From NCBI GenBank assembly GCA_036013505.1, contig CP107851.1, positions 1,612,001 to 1,676,000 of the forward strand: 64,000 bases of DNA, written 5' to 3'. Shown piece after piece: positions 37,968 through 46,104 of this stretch; within the stretch, counting starts at the first letter, position 1, and each line of letters opens with the position of its first letter. The notes beneath the pieces are model-generated. The model was not told where the DNA came from and did no database searches. It was given only the letters and a program-made list of their open reading frames with translations. The translations under genes were made by a program, and so were the position numbers. The stretch comes from Streptomyces sp. NBC_00510. GTDB taxonomy: Bacteria; Actinomycetota; Actinomycetes; Streptomycetales; Streptomycetaceae.

Positions 37968-38752
37968 GTGCGATACGCCATCCGTACCTGGACAGCCCGG
38001 CCCCGATCGCCTTCGCCCACCGCGGAGGCACGGCGGACGGCCTGGAGAACACCGCCTGGGCCTTCCGGCGGGCCGTCGACCTCGGCTACCGCTACCTGGA
38101 GACCGACGTCCACCTGACCTCGGACGGCGTCCTGGTCGCCTTCCACGACGCGGCCCTGGACCGGGTCACCGACACGCGCGGGCGGATCGCGGACCTGCCC
38201 TGGAGCCAGGTGGGCCGGGCCCGCGTGGCGGGCCGCGAGCCGGTGCCGTTGTTCGAGGAACTGCTGGAGGAGTTCCCGGACGCCCGCTGGAACGTGGACA
38301 CCAAGTCGGACGCGGCGGTCGAGCCCCTGGTGGAGGCCGTGCGCCGCGCGGACGCCTGGGACCGGGTGTGCGTGGGCTCGTTCTCCGAGGCCCGGCTGGT
38401 CCGGGCCCGCGCGCTGGGCGGCCCGCGGCTGGCCAGTTCGCTGGGCACCCGGGGCGTGGCGGAGCTACGGCTGCTCTCGCGCGGCGGCCGTGCCGCCGCG
38501 CGGCTGCTCCTCGCCGCGGCGCGGCGGCGCGGCGCGGTGTGCGTGCAGGTGCCCGAGCAGGCGTACGGCATCCGGGTCGTCGACCCCGCGTTCCTCGCGG
38601 CGGCGCACAGACTGGACCTGCAGGTACACGTGTGGACGATCAACGACGAGGCCCGGATGCGCGCCCTGCTGGACCTGGGCGTGGACGGGATCATGACGGA
38701 CCGGCTGGAGGCCCTGCGCGCGGTGTACACCGAACGCGGGGCCTGGACCTGA
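37964..38752 (+). CDS. glycerophosphodiester phosphodiesterase family protein
   Basis: A 262-residue TIM-barrel enzyme hydrolysing glycerophosphodiesters. Catalytic motifs are intact: FAHRGGTADGLENT (His/Arg/Glu near residues 16-29), LETDVHLTSDGVLVAFHD, and WTINDEARM plus GVDGIMTDRLE at the C terminus. No signal peptide is apparent, so it is probably cytoplasmic. GTG 37964 overlaps the YczE stop codon, coupling the two, though their joint role is unclear. It converges on the sortase gene. Confidence 0.92.
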   Translation: MSAIRHPYLDSPAPIAFAHRGGTADGLENTAWAFRRAVDLGYRYLETDVHLTSDGVLVAFHDAALDRVTDTRGRIADLPWSQVGRARVAGREPVPLFEELLEEFPDARWNVDTKSDAAVEPLVEAVRRADAWDRVCVGSFSEARLVRARALGGPRLASSLGTRGVAELRLLSRGGRAAARLLLAAARRRGAVCVQVPEQAYGIRVVDPAFLAAAHRLDLQVHVWTINDEARMRALLDLGVDGIMTDRLEALRAVYTERGAWT

Positions 38753-38782
38753 CGGCCGGTACCCGTCGCCCGCAGGCACCCG

Positions 38783-40030
38783 TCACACCTTGGCCTCCTT
38801 CGTCTTGGACATGCGGGCGAAGACCACGACGTTGCCCGAGTACCCCGAGTCCTTGCTGTAGGTGCCGCCGCAGGTGATCACGCGCAGCTCGGGGTCATTG
38901 GTGTCCCCGTAGATGCGCTTGGCGGGGAACTCGGCCTTGGTGAACACCTCGATGCCGTAGATGGTGAAGATCGCCGTGGTGCCGTCGTCCCGGACGACGT
39001 CGATGGTCGAGCCCTTCTTCAGCGCCCCCAGGCTGTAGAAGACCGCGGGCCCGCTCTCGTTGTCGACGTGCCCCACGATGACGGAGGAGCCCCGGGCCCC
39101 CGGGCTGACCGAGTCCTTGAACCATGCGGCCTCGCCCGCCTTCTCGAGCGGCGGGGCCGCGATCACGCCGCGGCTGTCCAGCCCCACGTTCATGATCGGC
39201 GCGTCGATGCTCACGGAGCGGATGCGGATGCGTGTCGGCTGGGCCGGCGGGAGCGGCGGCGGCGCCTTGATCGCCGCCGCGTCGGACAGCGCCGCGGAGG
39301 CCGCGGACGGCTGGGGCGGACCGTCCATCCCGGCGAAGCCCTGGAAGGTGAGCACCACCCCGGCGACGAGGACCGAGCACACCAGCACCCCGACCGCGCC
39401 GCGGCCGCGCCGCGTGAGCTTCAGCTGCCGGAGAGGCCTGGCAGCACCGCCGGCCGGACGGCCGGGACGGCGCAGGGGCTGACGCCGGGTCTGCTCCGCG
39501 GTCCCGCCTCGGGCCGGTGCGGCATCGGCGACCGGACGGGAGCCCTTGCCGGCGGGCCGGGCCGGCGGCTTCGCGGGAGCCGAGGCGGGTGACTTCGCCG
39601 GTGCCGGTGCCGGTGCCGGAGGCTTCACCGGAGCCGAGGCGGGTGACTTCGCCGCTGCCGGTGCCGGTGCCGGTGCCGGTGCCGGTGCCGGTGCCGGAGG
39701 CTTCACCGGAGCCGACGCGGGCGGCTTCGCGGCAGGCGGTGCCGGAGGCCTCGCGGGGCCCTTCGCCGGAGGCTGTGCCTTCGCGGTGGATGTGCCCTTC
39801 GCCTTCCGCTTCTTCGCGGGCGGCTGTCCCGCCTGTGGGGCGGGCGGGGTGGGCCGGGCCCGGGCCGGGGGCTGCGGCGCGCGGCCCGGCCGGCCGGGCT
39901 CGCGTGCCGCGTCCGCCGTGCGCCCGGGCACGAACGGCTGGCCGAACCAGGGGTCGGGCTGCCCGTACCAGGCGTCGGGCTGTCCGTACCAGGGCACGGG
40001 GGTGGTGTGATCCCCGGAGTTTCGCAGCAT
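38783..40030 (-). CDS. class F sortase with long proline-rich cytoplasmic tail
   Basis: A 415-residue transpeptidase. Residues 1-200 form a cytoplasmic, low-complexity Pro/Ala/Lys region (repeats of KPPAPAPAPA and KSPASAP) starting with PWYGQPDAWYGQPDPWFGQP. One TM helix follows at about 212-232 (GAVGVLVCSVLVAGVVLTF), then the sortase domain (about 265-415) with catalytic His in IVGHVDNESGP, Cys in VITCGGTYS and Arg in VVFARM. Class F sortases are usually near 200-230 residues, so the tail is unusual. It would attach sorting-signal proteins to the cell wall; the glycine-rich protein encoded 1 kb away is the obvious substrate. RBS AAGGA precedes the ATG. Confidence 0.92.
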   Translation of the reverse strand: MLRNSGDHTTPVPWYGQPDAWYGQPDPWFGQPFVPGRTADAAREPGRPGRAPQPPARARPTPPAPQAGQPPAKKRKAKGTSTAKAQPPAKGPARPPAPPAAKPPASAPVKPPAPAPAPAPAPAPAAAKSPASAPVKPPAPAPAPAKSPASAPAKPPARPAGKGSRPVADAAPARGGTAEQTRRQPLRRPGRPAGGAARPLRQLKLTRRGRGAVGVLVCSVLVAGVVLTFQGFAGMDGPPQPSAASAALSDAAAIKAPPPLPPAQPTRIRIRSVSIDAPIMNVGLDSRGVIAAPPLEKAGEAAWFKDSVSPGARGSSVIVGHVDNESGPAVFYSLGALKKGSTIDVVRDDGTTAIFTIYGIEVFTKAEFPAKRIYGDTNDPELRVITCGGTYSKDSGYSGNVVVFARMSKTKEAKV

Positions 40031-41091
40031 CGCAGTCCTTCAGCTCCGACCGGCAGGTCATGAGTGACAGTCCGTCATAAATGATGTTAAACCGAAGTAT
40101 GCGTCAAACGCGGATGGATCAGCGCCAACCGGGCAATGTGCTCCCCACCCGATCGGGTGGCGGCGCTGCGGCAGCGGGGGCAATCCGGCGCCGCGCTGCC
40201 AGGACGAGCGCCGATGATGCCGACCGTGTCCTGATGGGTCCTCACCAGCCGCACGCGCCAGGCCTCGACGGCCTGCGCTCGCTGGCCGTCGCCATGGGCG
40301 TCGTGTACCACGCGCGCGCCCCGTGGCTGCCGGTCGCCTTCCCGGCCGCGGACCGCTCTGCGGCCGGGGCGCCAGGCGGCGGGGTCGGACAGGCCTCGTA
40401 CCGGCGAGCCTGGCCGCGGGCGGCACACCCCGTCGCGCGGCCGCCTGCCGTGGCCGGGGTGGGCGCGGGTCGTACGGAGTCCGCCCGTGGCGCCCGGCCC
40501 GTGCTCGCCTGCGCCAGCCAACGCCGCCCCGGCGGCGCCGGGTTCAGCAAGCCCCGGCTCCCTGCCCTGCGGTTCGCCGGCCCGTGGCGCGCGGCCGCGT
40601 TCGCCCGGGACGCGAGCACCTCGGGCTCTCGCGGCGAAGGTGCACGAACCCAGACGGTGAGCCGTTCTGGTGAATCCGCGTGAGATCGTCGCCCACGAAC
40701 TCGCGTTGCCGCAGGGCGATCGAATCCAGCCGCGCTCCGTGGGTGCGGCGGGGCGCGGCTGTCGTGGGGGTCGCGGTCCGGCGATCTGCTGACGCCACGT
40801 CGCCTGACATGCCATCGGCTGACTGCCCGTCGCCGCGTTGTCGGGCGGGTTGCCGGTCACCCGTTTGACGAGCTCTTCACATTTTTCTGACGCCGCCGCG
40901 GGTATGCCTCCCCACCTGCGACAACGCTGTTCGGGCCGGAATTCTGATGCCCCGTCCGGGGGAAGGCCTGTGCCGATTCCGAGGTGCGTGAAGATCTCCG
41001 CCCTCGTGCCATGGATCTCAAGGACGCGGTCGCAGTTCGTGTCGAGGGAGCCCCAATCCCTCCTGCCCCGTCCCGCAAGGAGGTTCACCCC
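40031..41091. other. 1,061-bp intergenic region between sortase and surface-protein genes
   Basis: This stretch holds the sortase promoter region (an AT-rich segment at 40075-40110 with minus-strand TTGACG), an acyltransferase remnant (separate entry), and a second AT-rich patch around 40864-40890 (TTGACG followed by CACATTTTT) that may be promoter for the surface-protein gene. No frame is convincing as a functional gene. Confidence 0.5.
40233..40347 (+). pseudogene. remnant of an acyltransferase-3 (OafA/YrhL-like) gene start
   Basis: From ATG 40233 the frame reads MGPHQPHAPGLDGLRSLAVA then MGVVYHARAPWLP. The LDGLR-(S/A)-LAV...YH sequence with its first hydrophobic helix is characteristic of the N terminus of acyltransferase-3 membrane proteins. 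After about 38 residues the similarity stops and the remaining frame is low-quality sequence lacking further membrane helices, so the gene is decayed or truncated. The intact protein would acylate cell-surface sugars or antibiotics. Confidence 0.5.
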
Positions 41092-42321
41092 ATGCGTGGT
41101 TCACGCATTCTCGCAGCGGCGACCCTGACGGCCGCCGCCGTGATCTACCCGGCGTCCATGGCGTCCGCCTTCCCGGGCGACCAGCTCGTCATCTCGCCGC
41201 TCGCCGTCAAGTCCGGCGAGACGGTGACCGTCTCCACCAACGGCAACCCCTGCGCCGTCGGCCAGACTGCCAACGGCGTCAGCGACGCCGACGGAAGTTT
41301 CGTGCTGACGACCACGGACACCAACCCGAACGCCAACTCCACGCGAACGGGCCAGTTCAAGGTTTCCGACTGGGCGACTCCAGGCATTCACACCGTCACG
41401 GTGACCTGCACCACGGGTCAGACCTACACCGGCCGGTTCGAGGTCACCGGCAGCGGGGCTTCGCCGAGCCCGAGCGCGAGCGAGGGCCAAGCCGACGGCG
41501 GCGGTCGCGGTGAGGGCGGCGGCCAGGGTGAGGGCGGCGGTCGCGGTGAGGGCGGCGGCCACGGTGAGGGCGGCGGTCGCGGTGACGACCACGGCGGTTA
41601 CGGCGGCGGCCACGGCGGTGGCGGCTACGGCGGCGGCCACGGTGGCGGCGGTGGCGGCTACGGGCGCGGTCACGGCGGCTACGGCGGCGACGACCGGTGC
41701 GAGTCGTGGTGGGGCGGCGGCGACGACAACGGTCGTGGTGGCGGCGGCGGTTACGGCGGCGGCGGCAACGGCGGCGGCGGCAACGGCGGCGGCGGAAACG
41801 GCGGCGGCGGCGGCAACGGCGGCGGCGGCGGCGGTTACGGCGGCGGCGGGAACGACGGCGGCGGTCGTGGTGGCGACAACGGCGGCGACAGCGGCAACAA
41901 CGACAGCAACGACAGCAACGACAGCAACGACAACGGAAGCGACGACAACGGGAGCGACGACAACAAGAACGGCAACGACCTGACCGCCCAGAGCTTCGGC
42001 AGCGCGTCCGACGACGGCCGCAACATGGACGACTCGTGGGGCGGCAACGGCGGCGGCGGCGGCAACAAGGGCTGCAAGGGCGGCCACGGCGGCGGCGGCG
42101 GTAACGGCGGCGGCGGCGGCAACGGTGGTGGCGGCGGCGGCAACGGCGGCGGCGGTGGGGGCAACGGCGGCGGCAACGGCGGTGGCCCCGACACCGGCTT
42201 CGGCGGTTCGATGGGCATGAACACCCCGGAGACCCTGCTCGGCGCCTCGCTCCTGCTCGCCGGTGCCGGTGGCGGCGTCTACATGCTGCGTCGCCGGCGC
42301 ATGAACGGCGGTCGCGCCTGA
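41092..42321 (+). CDS. glycine-rich sortase-anchored surface protein
   Basis: A 409-residue exported protein. Signal peptide about 1-27 (SRILAAATLTAAAVIYPASM, then ASA). A small beta domain (about 28-122) has two Cys (NPCAV, VTCTT) likely joined. Residues 140-370 are a glycine-rich low-complexity region built from GGGRGEG, GGHGG and GGGN repeats, interrupted by an acidic Asn/Asp/Ser block (NDSNDSNDN). The C terminus carries a sorting signal: GPDTGFGG, a hydrophobic helix (LLGASLLLAGAGGGVYML) and RRRRM. PDTG replaces the usual LPxTG. Excellent RBS AAGGAGG before ATG 41092. The nearby class F sortase is the likely anchoring enzyme. Confidence 0.88.
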   Translation: MRGSRILAAATLTAAAVIYPASMASAFPGDQLVISPLAVKSGETVTVSTNGNPCAVGQTANGVSDADGSFVLTTTDTNPNANSTRTGQFKVSDWATPGIHTVTVTCTTGQTYTGRFEVTGSGASPSPSASEGQADGGGRGEGGGQGEGGGRGEGGGHGEGGGRGDDHGGYGGGHGGGGYGGGHGGGGGGYGRGHGGYGGDDRCESWWGGGDDNGRGGGGGYGGGGNGGGGNGGGGNGGGGGNGGGGGGYGGGGNDGGGRGGDNGGDSGNNDSNDSNDSNDNGSDDNGSDDNKNGNDLTAQSFGSASDDGRNMDDSWGGNGGGGGNKGCKGGHGGGGGNGGGGGNGGGGGGNGGGGGGNGGGNGGGPDTGFGGSMGMNTPETLLGASLLLAGAGGGVYMLRRRRMNGGRA

Positions 42322-42356
42322 CCGTCGCGGACCTCCGCGACACAGGCTGACCGTTC

Positions 42357-42392
42357 TGCCCCCGGGCCGCCCACGCGGCGGCCCGGGGGCAG
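42357..42392. terminator. terminator after surface-protein gene
   Basis: CTGCCCCCGGGCCGCC (42357-42372) and its exact complement (42377-42392) form a 16-bp perfect stem with a four-base loop. Confidence 0.8.
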
Positions 42393-42489
42393 TCCCGTGC
42401 ACGGGTCGGACGGACTGGAGGCGTCCGCCGGATGAACGGAGGAATCCGGCGGATGATCCCCCTCCCCCACCCCGCCCGTGGATGGCATC

Positions 42490-43929
42490 ATGACCGATCA
42501 CATCGGCAGGGCGCACGACACGGATCGGCAGGAACCACGGGTGACCACGGGCGAGGCGCAGGGCATGGCGGTGCAGGACGGAACCGCCGCCCCGGCGCAC
42601 GAGCGGCGGCGCGCACAGCGCGGCTGGTACTTCTACGACTGGGCCAACTCGGTCTTCTCCACCAGTGTGATCACGGTCTTCCTGGGGCCGTACCTCACCG
42701 ACGTCGCGGAGGCCGCCGCGGGCCCGGACGGCTACGTCCACCCGCTCGGGATACCGGTCCGCGCCGGGGCGTACTTCGCGTACGTGGTCTCCGCCTCGGT
42801 GCTGCTGTCCGTGCTGGTGATGCCGCTCGCCGGGGCCGTCGCGGACCGGACCGGGCGCAAGAAGGCGCTGCTCGGGACCTTCGCGTACGTCGGCGCCGCG
42901 GCGACGACGGCGATGTTCTTCGTGACCGGGGACCGCTACCTCCTCGGCGGCGCACTTCTGATCGTCGCCAACGTGGCGTTCGCCTCGGCCATGGTCCTCT
43001 ACAACGCCTTCCTGCCGGAGATCGCCGAACCCCACGAGCGGGACGCGGTCTCCTCGCGGGGCTGGGCGTTCGGATACGCGGCCGGGGCGTTGATGCTCGT
43101 CGCCAACCTGGCGCTGTTCCTCGGGCACGACGCGGTCGGCGTCTCCAAGGGCATGGCGGTGCGGATCTGCCTGGCGTCGGCCGGCCTGTGGTGGGCGGCC
43201 TTCACGCTCGTCCCGCTGATACGGCTGCGCGACACCGCGCCGGGCCGCCGGTCCGCCGGGCCGGCGGTCAAGGGCGGGGGTTCGCTCCGCCAGGGCTGGC
43301 GTCAACTCGCGGACACCTTGAGGGACATGCGCCGCCACCCGCTCACCCTCGCCTTCCTGCTGGCGTACCTCATCTACAACGACGGCATCCAGACCGTGAT
43401 CTCGCAGGCCTCGCTCTACGGCTCGGAGGAGCTGGAGCTGGACGAGACGGCCCTGATCGGCGCGATCCTCCTGGTGCAGGTGCTGGCCGTCTTCGGCGCC
43501 CTGCTGCTGGGCCGGCTCGCGGCGCGGTACGGGGCGCGCCGTACGGTGCTGGGCTCGCTGGTGGCGTGGACGGTGACGATCGGGGCCGGCTTCTTCCTGC
43601 CGGCCGGCGAGCCGGTGGCGTTCTACTGTCTGGCCGCGGCCATCGGGATGGTCCTGGGCGGCAGCCAGGCGCTGTCGCGCTCGCTCTTCTCGCACCTGAT
43701 CCCGCGCGGCAAGGAGGCCGAGTACTACTCGGTGTACGAGGTCAGCGACCGGGGCACCAGTTGGCTGGGGCCGCTGCTGTTCGGTCTGACGTACCAGCTG
43801 ACCGGGAGCTACCGGGACGCGATCGTGTCCCTGGTGGCGTTCTTCGTCATCGGGTTCGTGCTGCTGGCCAGGGTGCCGATGCGGCGGGCGGTGGCGGCCG
43901 CCGGCAATCCGGTCCCCGAGACGATTTAG
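42490..43929 (+). CDS. MFS transporter, UMF1/Atg22-like family
   Basis: A membrane transporter of about 479 residues with twelve predicted helices. The N-terminal signature RGWYFYDWANSVFSTSVITV and the GAVADRTGRKKALL loop between TM2 and TM3 are typical of the UMF1 family; a shorter cytoplasmic loop separates the two halves near residue 260 (LADTLRDMRRHPLTLAFLLA). The substrate is unknown. The start is uncertain: ATG 42490 has no ribosome site, while GTG 42541 follows AGGAA and ATG 42565 follows GAGGCG; all lie before the first helix. It follows the surface-protein terminator and is monocistronic. Confidence 0.88.
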   Translation: MTDHIGRAHDTDRQEPRVTTGEAQGMAVQDGTAAPAHERRRAQRGWYFYDWANSVFSTSVITVFLGPYLTDVAEAAAGPDGYVHPLGIPVRAGAYFAYVVSASVLLSVLVMPLAGAVADRTGRKKALLGTFAYVGAAATTAMFFVTGDRYLLGGALLIVANVAFASAMVLYNAFLPEIAEPHERDAVSSRGWAFGYAAGALMLVANLALFLGHDAVGVSKGMAVRICLASAGLWWAAFTLVPLIRLRDTAPGRRSAGPAVKGGGSLRQGWRQLADTLRDMRRHPLTLAFLLAYLIYNDGIQTVISQASLYGSEELELDETALIGAILLVQVLAVFGALLLGRLAARYGARRTVLGSLVAWTVTIGAGFFLPAGEPVAFYCLAAAIGMVLGGSQALSRSLFSHLIPRGKEAEYYSVYEVSDRGTSWLGPLLFGLTYQLTGSYRDAIVSLVAFFVIGFVLLARVPMRRAVAAAGNPVPETI

Positions 43930-44014
43930 TGCGGATGGGTGCGGCGCGGTAGTGTACGCCGTTGGCCGTCGGACGGGCCGTTACTGCGCGCTAAAGATAC
44001 CAGAACGCAGGGTG

Positions 44015-44032
44015 ACATCTCTCGCGAGATGT
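44015..44032. promoter_or_regulatory. small inverted repeat in the rbpA upstream region
   Basis: ACATCTC and GAGATGT pair across TCGC, in an AT-richer part of the 256-bp gap between the MFS gene and rbpA. It could be an MFS terminator or an additional regulatory dyad. Confidence 0.35.
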
Positions 44033-44097
44033 GACAAAACGGGCGTCGATGGGTACAAAAAGGGGCGGCACGACGGGCGACGCACCTCCCGGGAACG

Positions 44098-44123
44098 GGA
44101 ATCTTCACCGCCGACCGGACGTT
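44098..44123 (+). promoter_or_regulatory. sigma-R-dependent promoter of rbpA
   Basis: GGAAT (44098-44102) and GTT (44121-44123) are separated by exactly 18 bases, the sigma-R consensus (GGGAAT-N18-GTT, the extra G also present). rbpA is a known member of the disulfide-stress sigma-R regulon in Streptomyces coelicolor, so gene identity and promoter support each other. Confidence 0.85.
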
Positions 44124-44185
44124 GACCGGATGACGACGACAGCGACACCTGTCCTGTGGGCGACACAGCCCGGGAGGCACGATTC

Positions 44186-44560
44186 ATGAGTGAGCGAGCT
44201 CTCCGCGGCACGCGACTCGGGGCGACAAGCTACGAGACCGACCGCGGCATCGATCTGGCACCGCGCCAGACCGTTGAGTACGCATGCCGGAACGGACATC
44301 GATTCGAGATGCCGTTCTCGGTGGAGGCCGAGATCCCGCCGGAGTGGGAGTGCCGCGCCTGCGGCCAGATCGCACTCCTGGTCGACGGAGAGGGCCCGGA
44401 GGAGAAGACGAGCAAGCCCGCGCGTACGCACTGGGACATGCTCATGGAGCGGCGCACGGTCGAGGAGCTGGAGGAAGTCCTGGCCGAACGGCTGGCCGTT
44501 CTGCGCTCCGGCGCCATGAACATCGCGGTACATCCGCGCGACCACCGCAAGAGCGCCTGA
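44186..44560 (+). CDS. rbpA: RNA polymerase-binding protein RbpA
   Basis: A 124-residue protein that binds RNA polymerase and the principal sigma factor and stimulates open-complex formation. The central zinc-ribbon-like domain (YACRNGHRFEMPF with WECRACGQ) and the C-terminal sigma-interaction helices (HWDMLMERRTVEELEEVLAE) are present, followed by the actinobacterial tail. ATG 44186 follows GGGAGG at good spacing; a longer frame from 44156 is less likely. The upstream sigma-R promoter indicates induction by thiol-oxidative stress, and a hairpin follows the stop. Confidence 0.97.
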   Translation: MSERALRGTRLGATSYETDRGIDLAPRQTVEYACRNGHRFEMPFSVEAEIPPEWECRACGQIALLVDGEGPEEKTSKPARTHWDMLMERRTVEELEEVLAERLAVLRSGAMNIAVHPRDHRKSA

Positions 44561-44571
44561 CCGAAGGAACT

Positions 44572-44592
44572 GGGCCCGTGAGGGGCGGGCCC
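44572..44592. terminator. terminator hairpin between rbpA and fxsA
   Basis: GGGCCCG (44572-44578) and CGGGCCC (44586-44592) pair across a seven-base loop, 11 bp after the rbpA stop, between convergent genes. Confidence 0.6.
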
Positions 44593-44624
44593 CCATCAGA
44601 CGTGCGCCCCGGGCGAGCGTGGCC

Positions 44625-45266
44625 TCAGTGCCGCGGCCCGGGGTTTTCGTCGTCCTGCTCGGGGCCGTGGTCGACGACCTCGCCCTGGATCACCTTGCCG
44701 TCGGGGCGGTGGATGCGCATCTGCTCCTCGGCGGCGCGCGCCTGTGCGAAGAGATCACCCAGCGAGCCCGAGCCGGCGCCCCGCTCCCGGGCGGCGGACG
44801 CCCGGCGGTCCAGGGCGCGCGCGCCCGCCCTCGTCAGCAGGGAGCGGGTCGGCGGGAAGAGGAAGAGCAGCCCCGCCACGTCCGAGATCAGCCCGGGCAT
44901 CATCAGCAGCAGGCCGCCGATCATGATCGGCGCCGCGCCGCTGCCGCCGTTCCCGGCGCCGGAGCCCTTCGGCTCCTCCCGGTCCCGCTCCGGCCCTCCG
45001 GAGCGCATCGCCTCGTTCAGCGCCCGCCAGGCGCTGCGCCCGGCGTGCCGTACGGCCAGCGCCCCGCACACGAAGCCCGCCACGAGCAGCACGAGGACCG
45101 TGAGCCCGCCGGCGGCCCCGGCCACGAGGATGAGCAGCCAGATCTCCAGCAGCGCGTAGGCGGCCACACCGAGCGGTATCCACGTCCCGGGGCGCGAACG
45201 CCGCCGCGGACGCCCGTCACCGCCCGGTTGCCGCGGTCCGGCCGGCGGCGGGGAGCTGATCGTCAT
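44625..45266 (-). CDS. fxsA: FxsA family membrane protein
   Basis: A 213-residue membrane protein. Helices at about 28-65 (IPLGVAAYALLEIWLLILVA, GLTVLVLLVAGFVCGALAV) and the conserved FxsA core further on (PIMIGGLLLMMPGLISDVAG, LLFLFPPTRSLL) are diagnostic. In E. coli FxsA counteracts phage T7 exclusion by F plasmid PifA; its physiological role is unclear. Two ATGs are possible, 45266 and 45275; neither has a strong ribosome site. It is downstream of ppm on the same strand and convergent with rbpA. Confidence 0.88.
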   Translation of the reverse strand: MTISSPPPAGPRQPGGDGRPRRRSRPGTWIPLGVAAYALLEIWLLILVAGAAGGLTVLVLLVAGFVCGALAVRHAGRSAWRALNEAMRSGGPERDREEPKGSGAGNGGSGAAPIMIGGLLLMMPGLISDVAGLLFLFPPTRSLLTRAGARALDRRASAARERGAGSGSLGDLFAQARAAEEQMRIHRPDGKVIQGEVVDHGPEQDDENPGPRH

Positions 45267-45309
45267 ACGCACCATTGTGCCTGTTCCCCGCCGGAGTCCG
45301 GAGGGCCGG

Positions 45310-46104
45310 TCAGCCGCGGCGCCGCCCGGACGTCAGCTGCTTCACACGGGAGCCGACGCCCCAGGCGGTGACCCGCCACAGCGCCTCGGCGACGATCTCC
45401 CGGCTCATCTTGCTGTCGCCGCGTTCCCGCTCCACGAAGGTGATGGGGACCTCGACGACGTGGAAGCCGGACTTCACCGCGCGCCAGGCGAGGTCGACCT
45501 GGAAGCAGTAGCCCTGGGAGGCCACCTCGTCCATGCCCAGGCCCAGCAGCGTCTCCTTGCGGAACGCCCGGTAGCCCCCCGTCACGTCGCGCAGGGGCAC
45601 GTCGAGGAGCAGCCGCGAGTAGGTGCTGCCGCCGCGCGACAGGAACTCGCGGGACTTCGGCCAGTTGACCACCCGGCCGCCGGGGATCCAGCGGGAGCCG
45701 AGCACCACGTCGGCGCCCTTGAGCGCGGTCAGCAGACGCGGCAGCTCCTCGGGCTGGTGCGAGCCGTCGGCGTCCATCTCGACGAGCACGCCGTAGTCCC
45801 GCTCGATGCCCCAGCGGAAGCCGGCCAGGTAGGCGGCGCCCAGCCCCTCCTTGCCCTTGCGGTGCAGCACGTGGACGTGGTCGTCGGCGGCGGCCAGCTC
45901 GTCGGCGAGCTTGCCGGTGCCGTCGGGGCTGTTGTCGTCGGCGACGAGGACGTGCGCCTCGGGCACGGCCGCGCGGACCCGGGCGACGATCGGTTTGACG
46001 TTGTCGGCCTCGTTGTACGTCGGGATGATCACGAGAACCGAGCCGAGCGGCCCGAAGGCCCTCCCCTGGGCTGCGCCACGGGTGACCCCACCGCCATCGC
46101 TCAC
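45310..46104 (-). CDS. ppm1: polyprenol-phosphate mannosyltransferase (Ppm synthase)
   Basis: A 264-residue GT2 enzyme transferring mannose from GDP-mannose to polyprenyl phosphate, the donor for protein O-mannosylation and lipoglycans. Motifs: VIIPTYNEADNV near residue 25, VLVADDNSPDGTG, EMDADGSHQPEEL (DxD metal site) and DVTGGYRAFRKETL. It lacks C-terminal membrane helices. The GTG start overlaps the lnt stop by four bases. In mycobacteria the two activities are fused in one Ppm1 protein; here they are separate but translationally coupled, supporting joint function with lipoprotein maturation or O-mannosylation. Confidence 0.93.
   Translation of the reverse strand: MSDGGGVTRGAAQGRAFGPLGSVLVIIPTYNEADNVKPIVARVRAAVPEAHVLVADDNSPDGTGKLADELAAADDHVHVLHRKGKEGLGAAYLAGFRWGIERDYGVLVEMDADGSHQPEELPRLLTALKGADVVLGSRWIPGGRVVNWPKSREFLSRGGSTYSRLLLDVPLRDVTGGYRAFRKETLLGLGMDEVASQGYCFQVDLAWRAVKSGFHVVEVPITFVERERGDSKMSREIVAEALWRVTAWGVGSRVKQLTSGRRRG

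Noticed and set aside
40670..40790. Short frame VNPREIVAHELALPQGDRI considered as a gene or transposase piece
   Set aside because: Only about 40 codons, no family resemblance, no ribosome site.
41500..42190. GGC-rich repeats considered as a CRISPR or satellite array
   Set aside because: Codon-phased Gly repeats of irregular length within an intact gene; no spacers.
41101..43695. 864-codon minus-strand frame, Ala/Val-rich
   Set aside because: Antisense of the glycine-rich repeats, which produces long open frames automatically.
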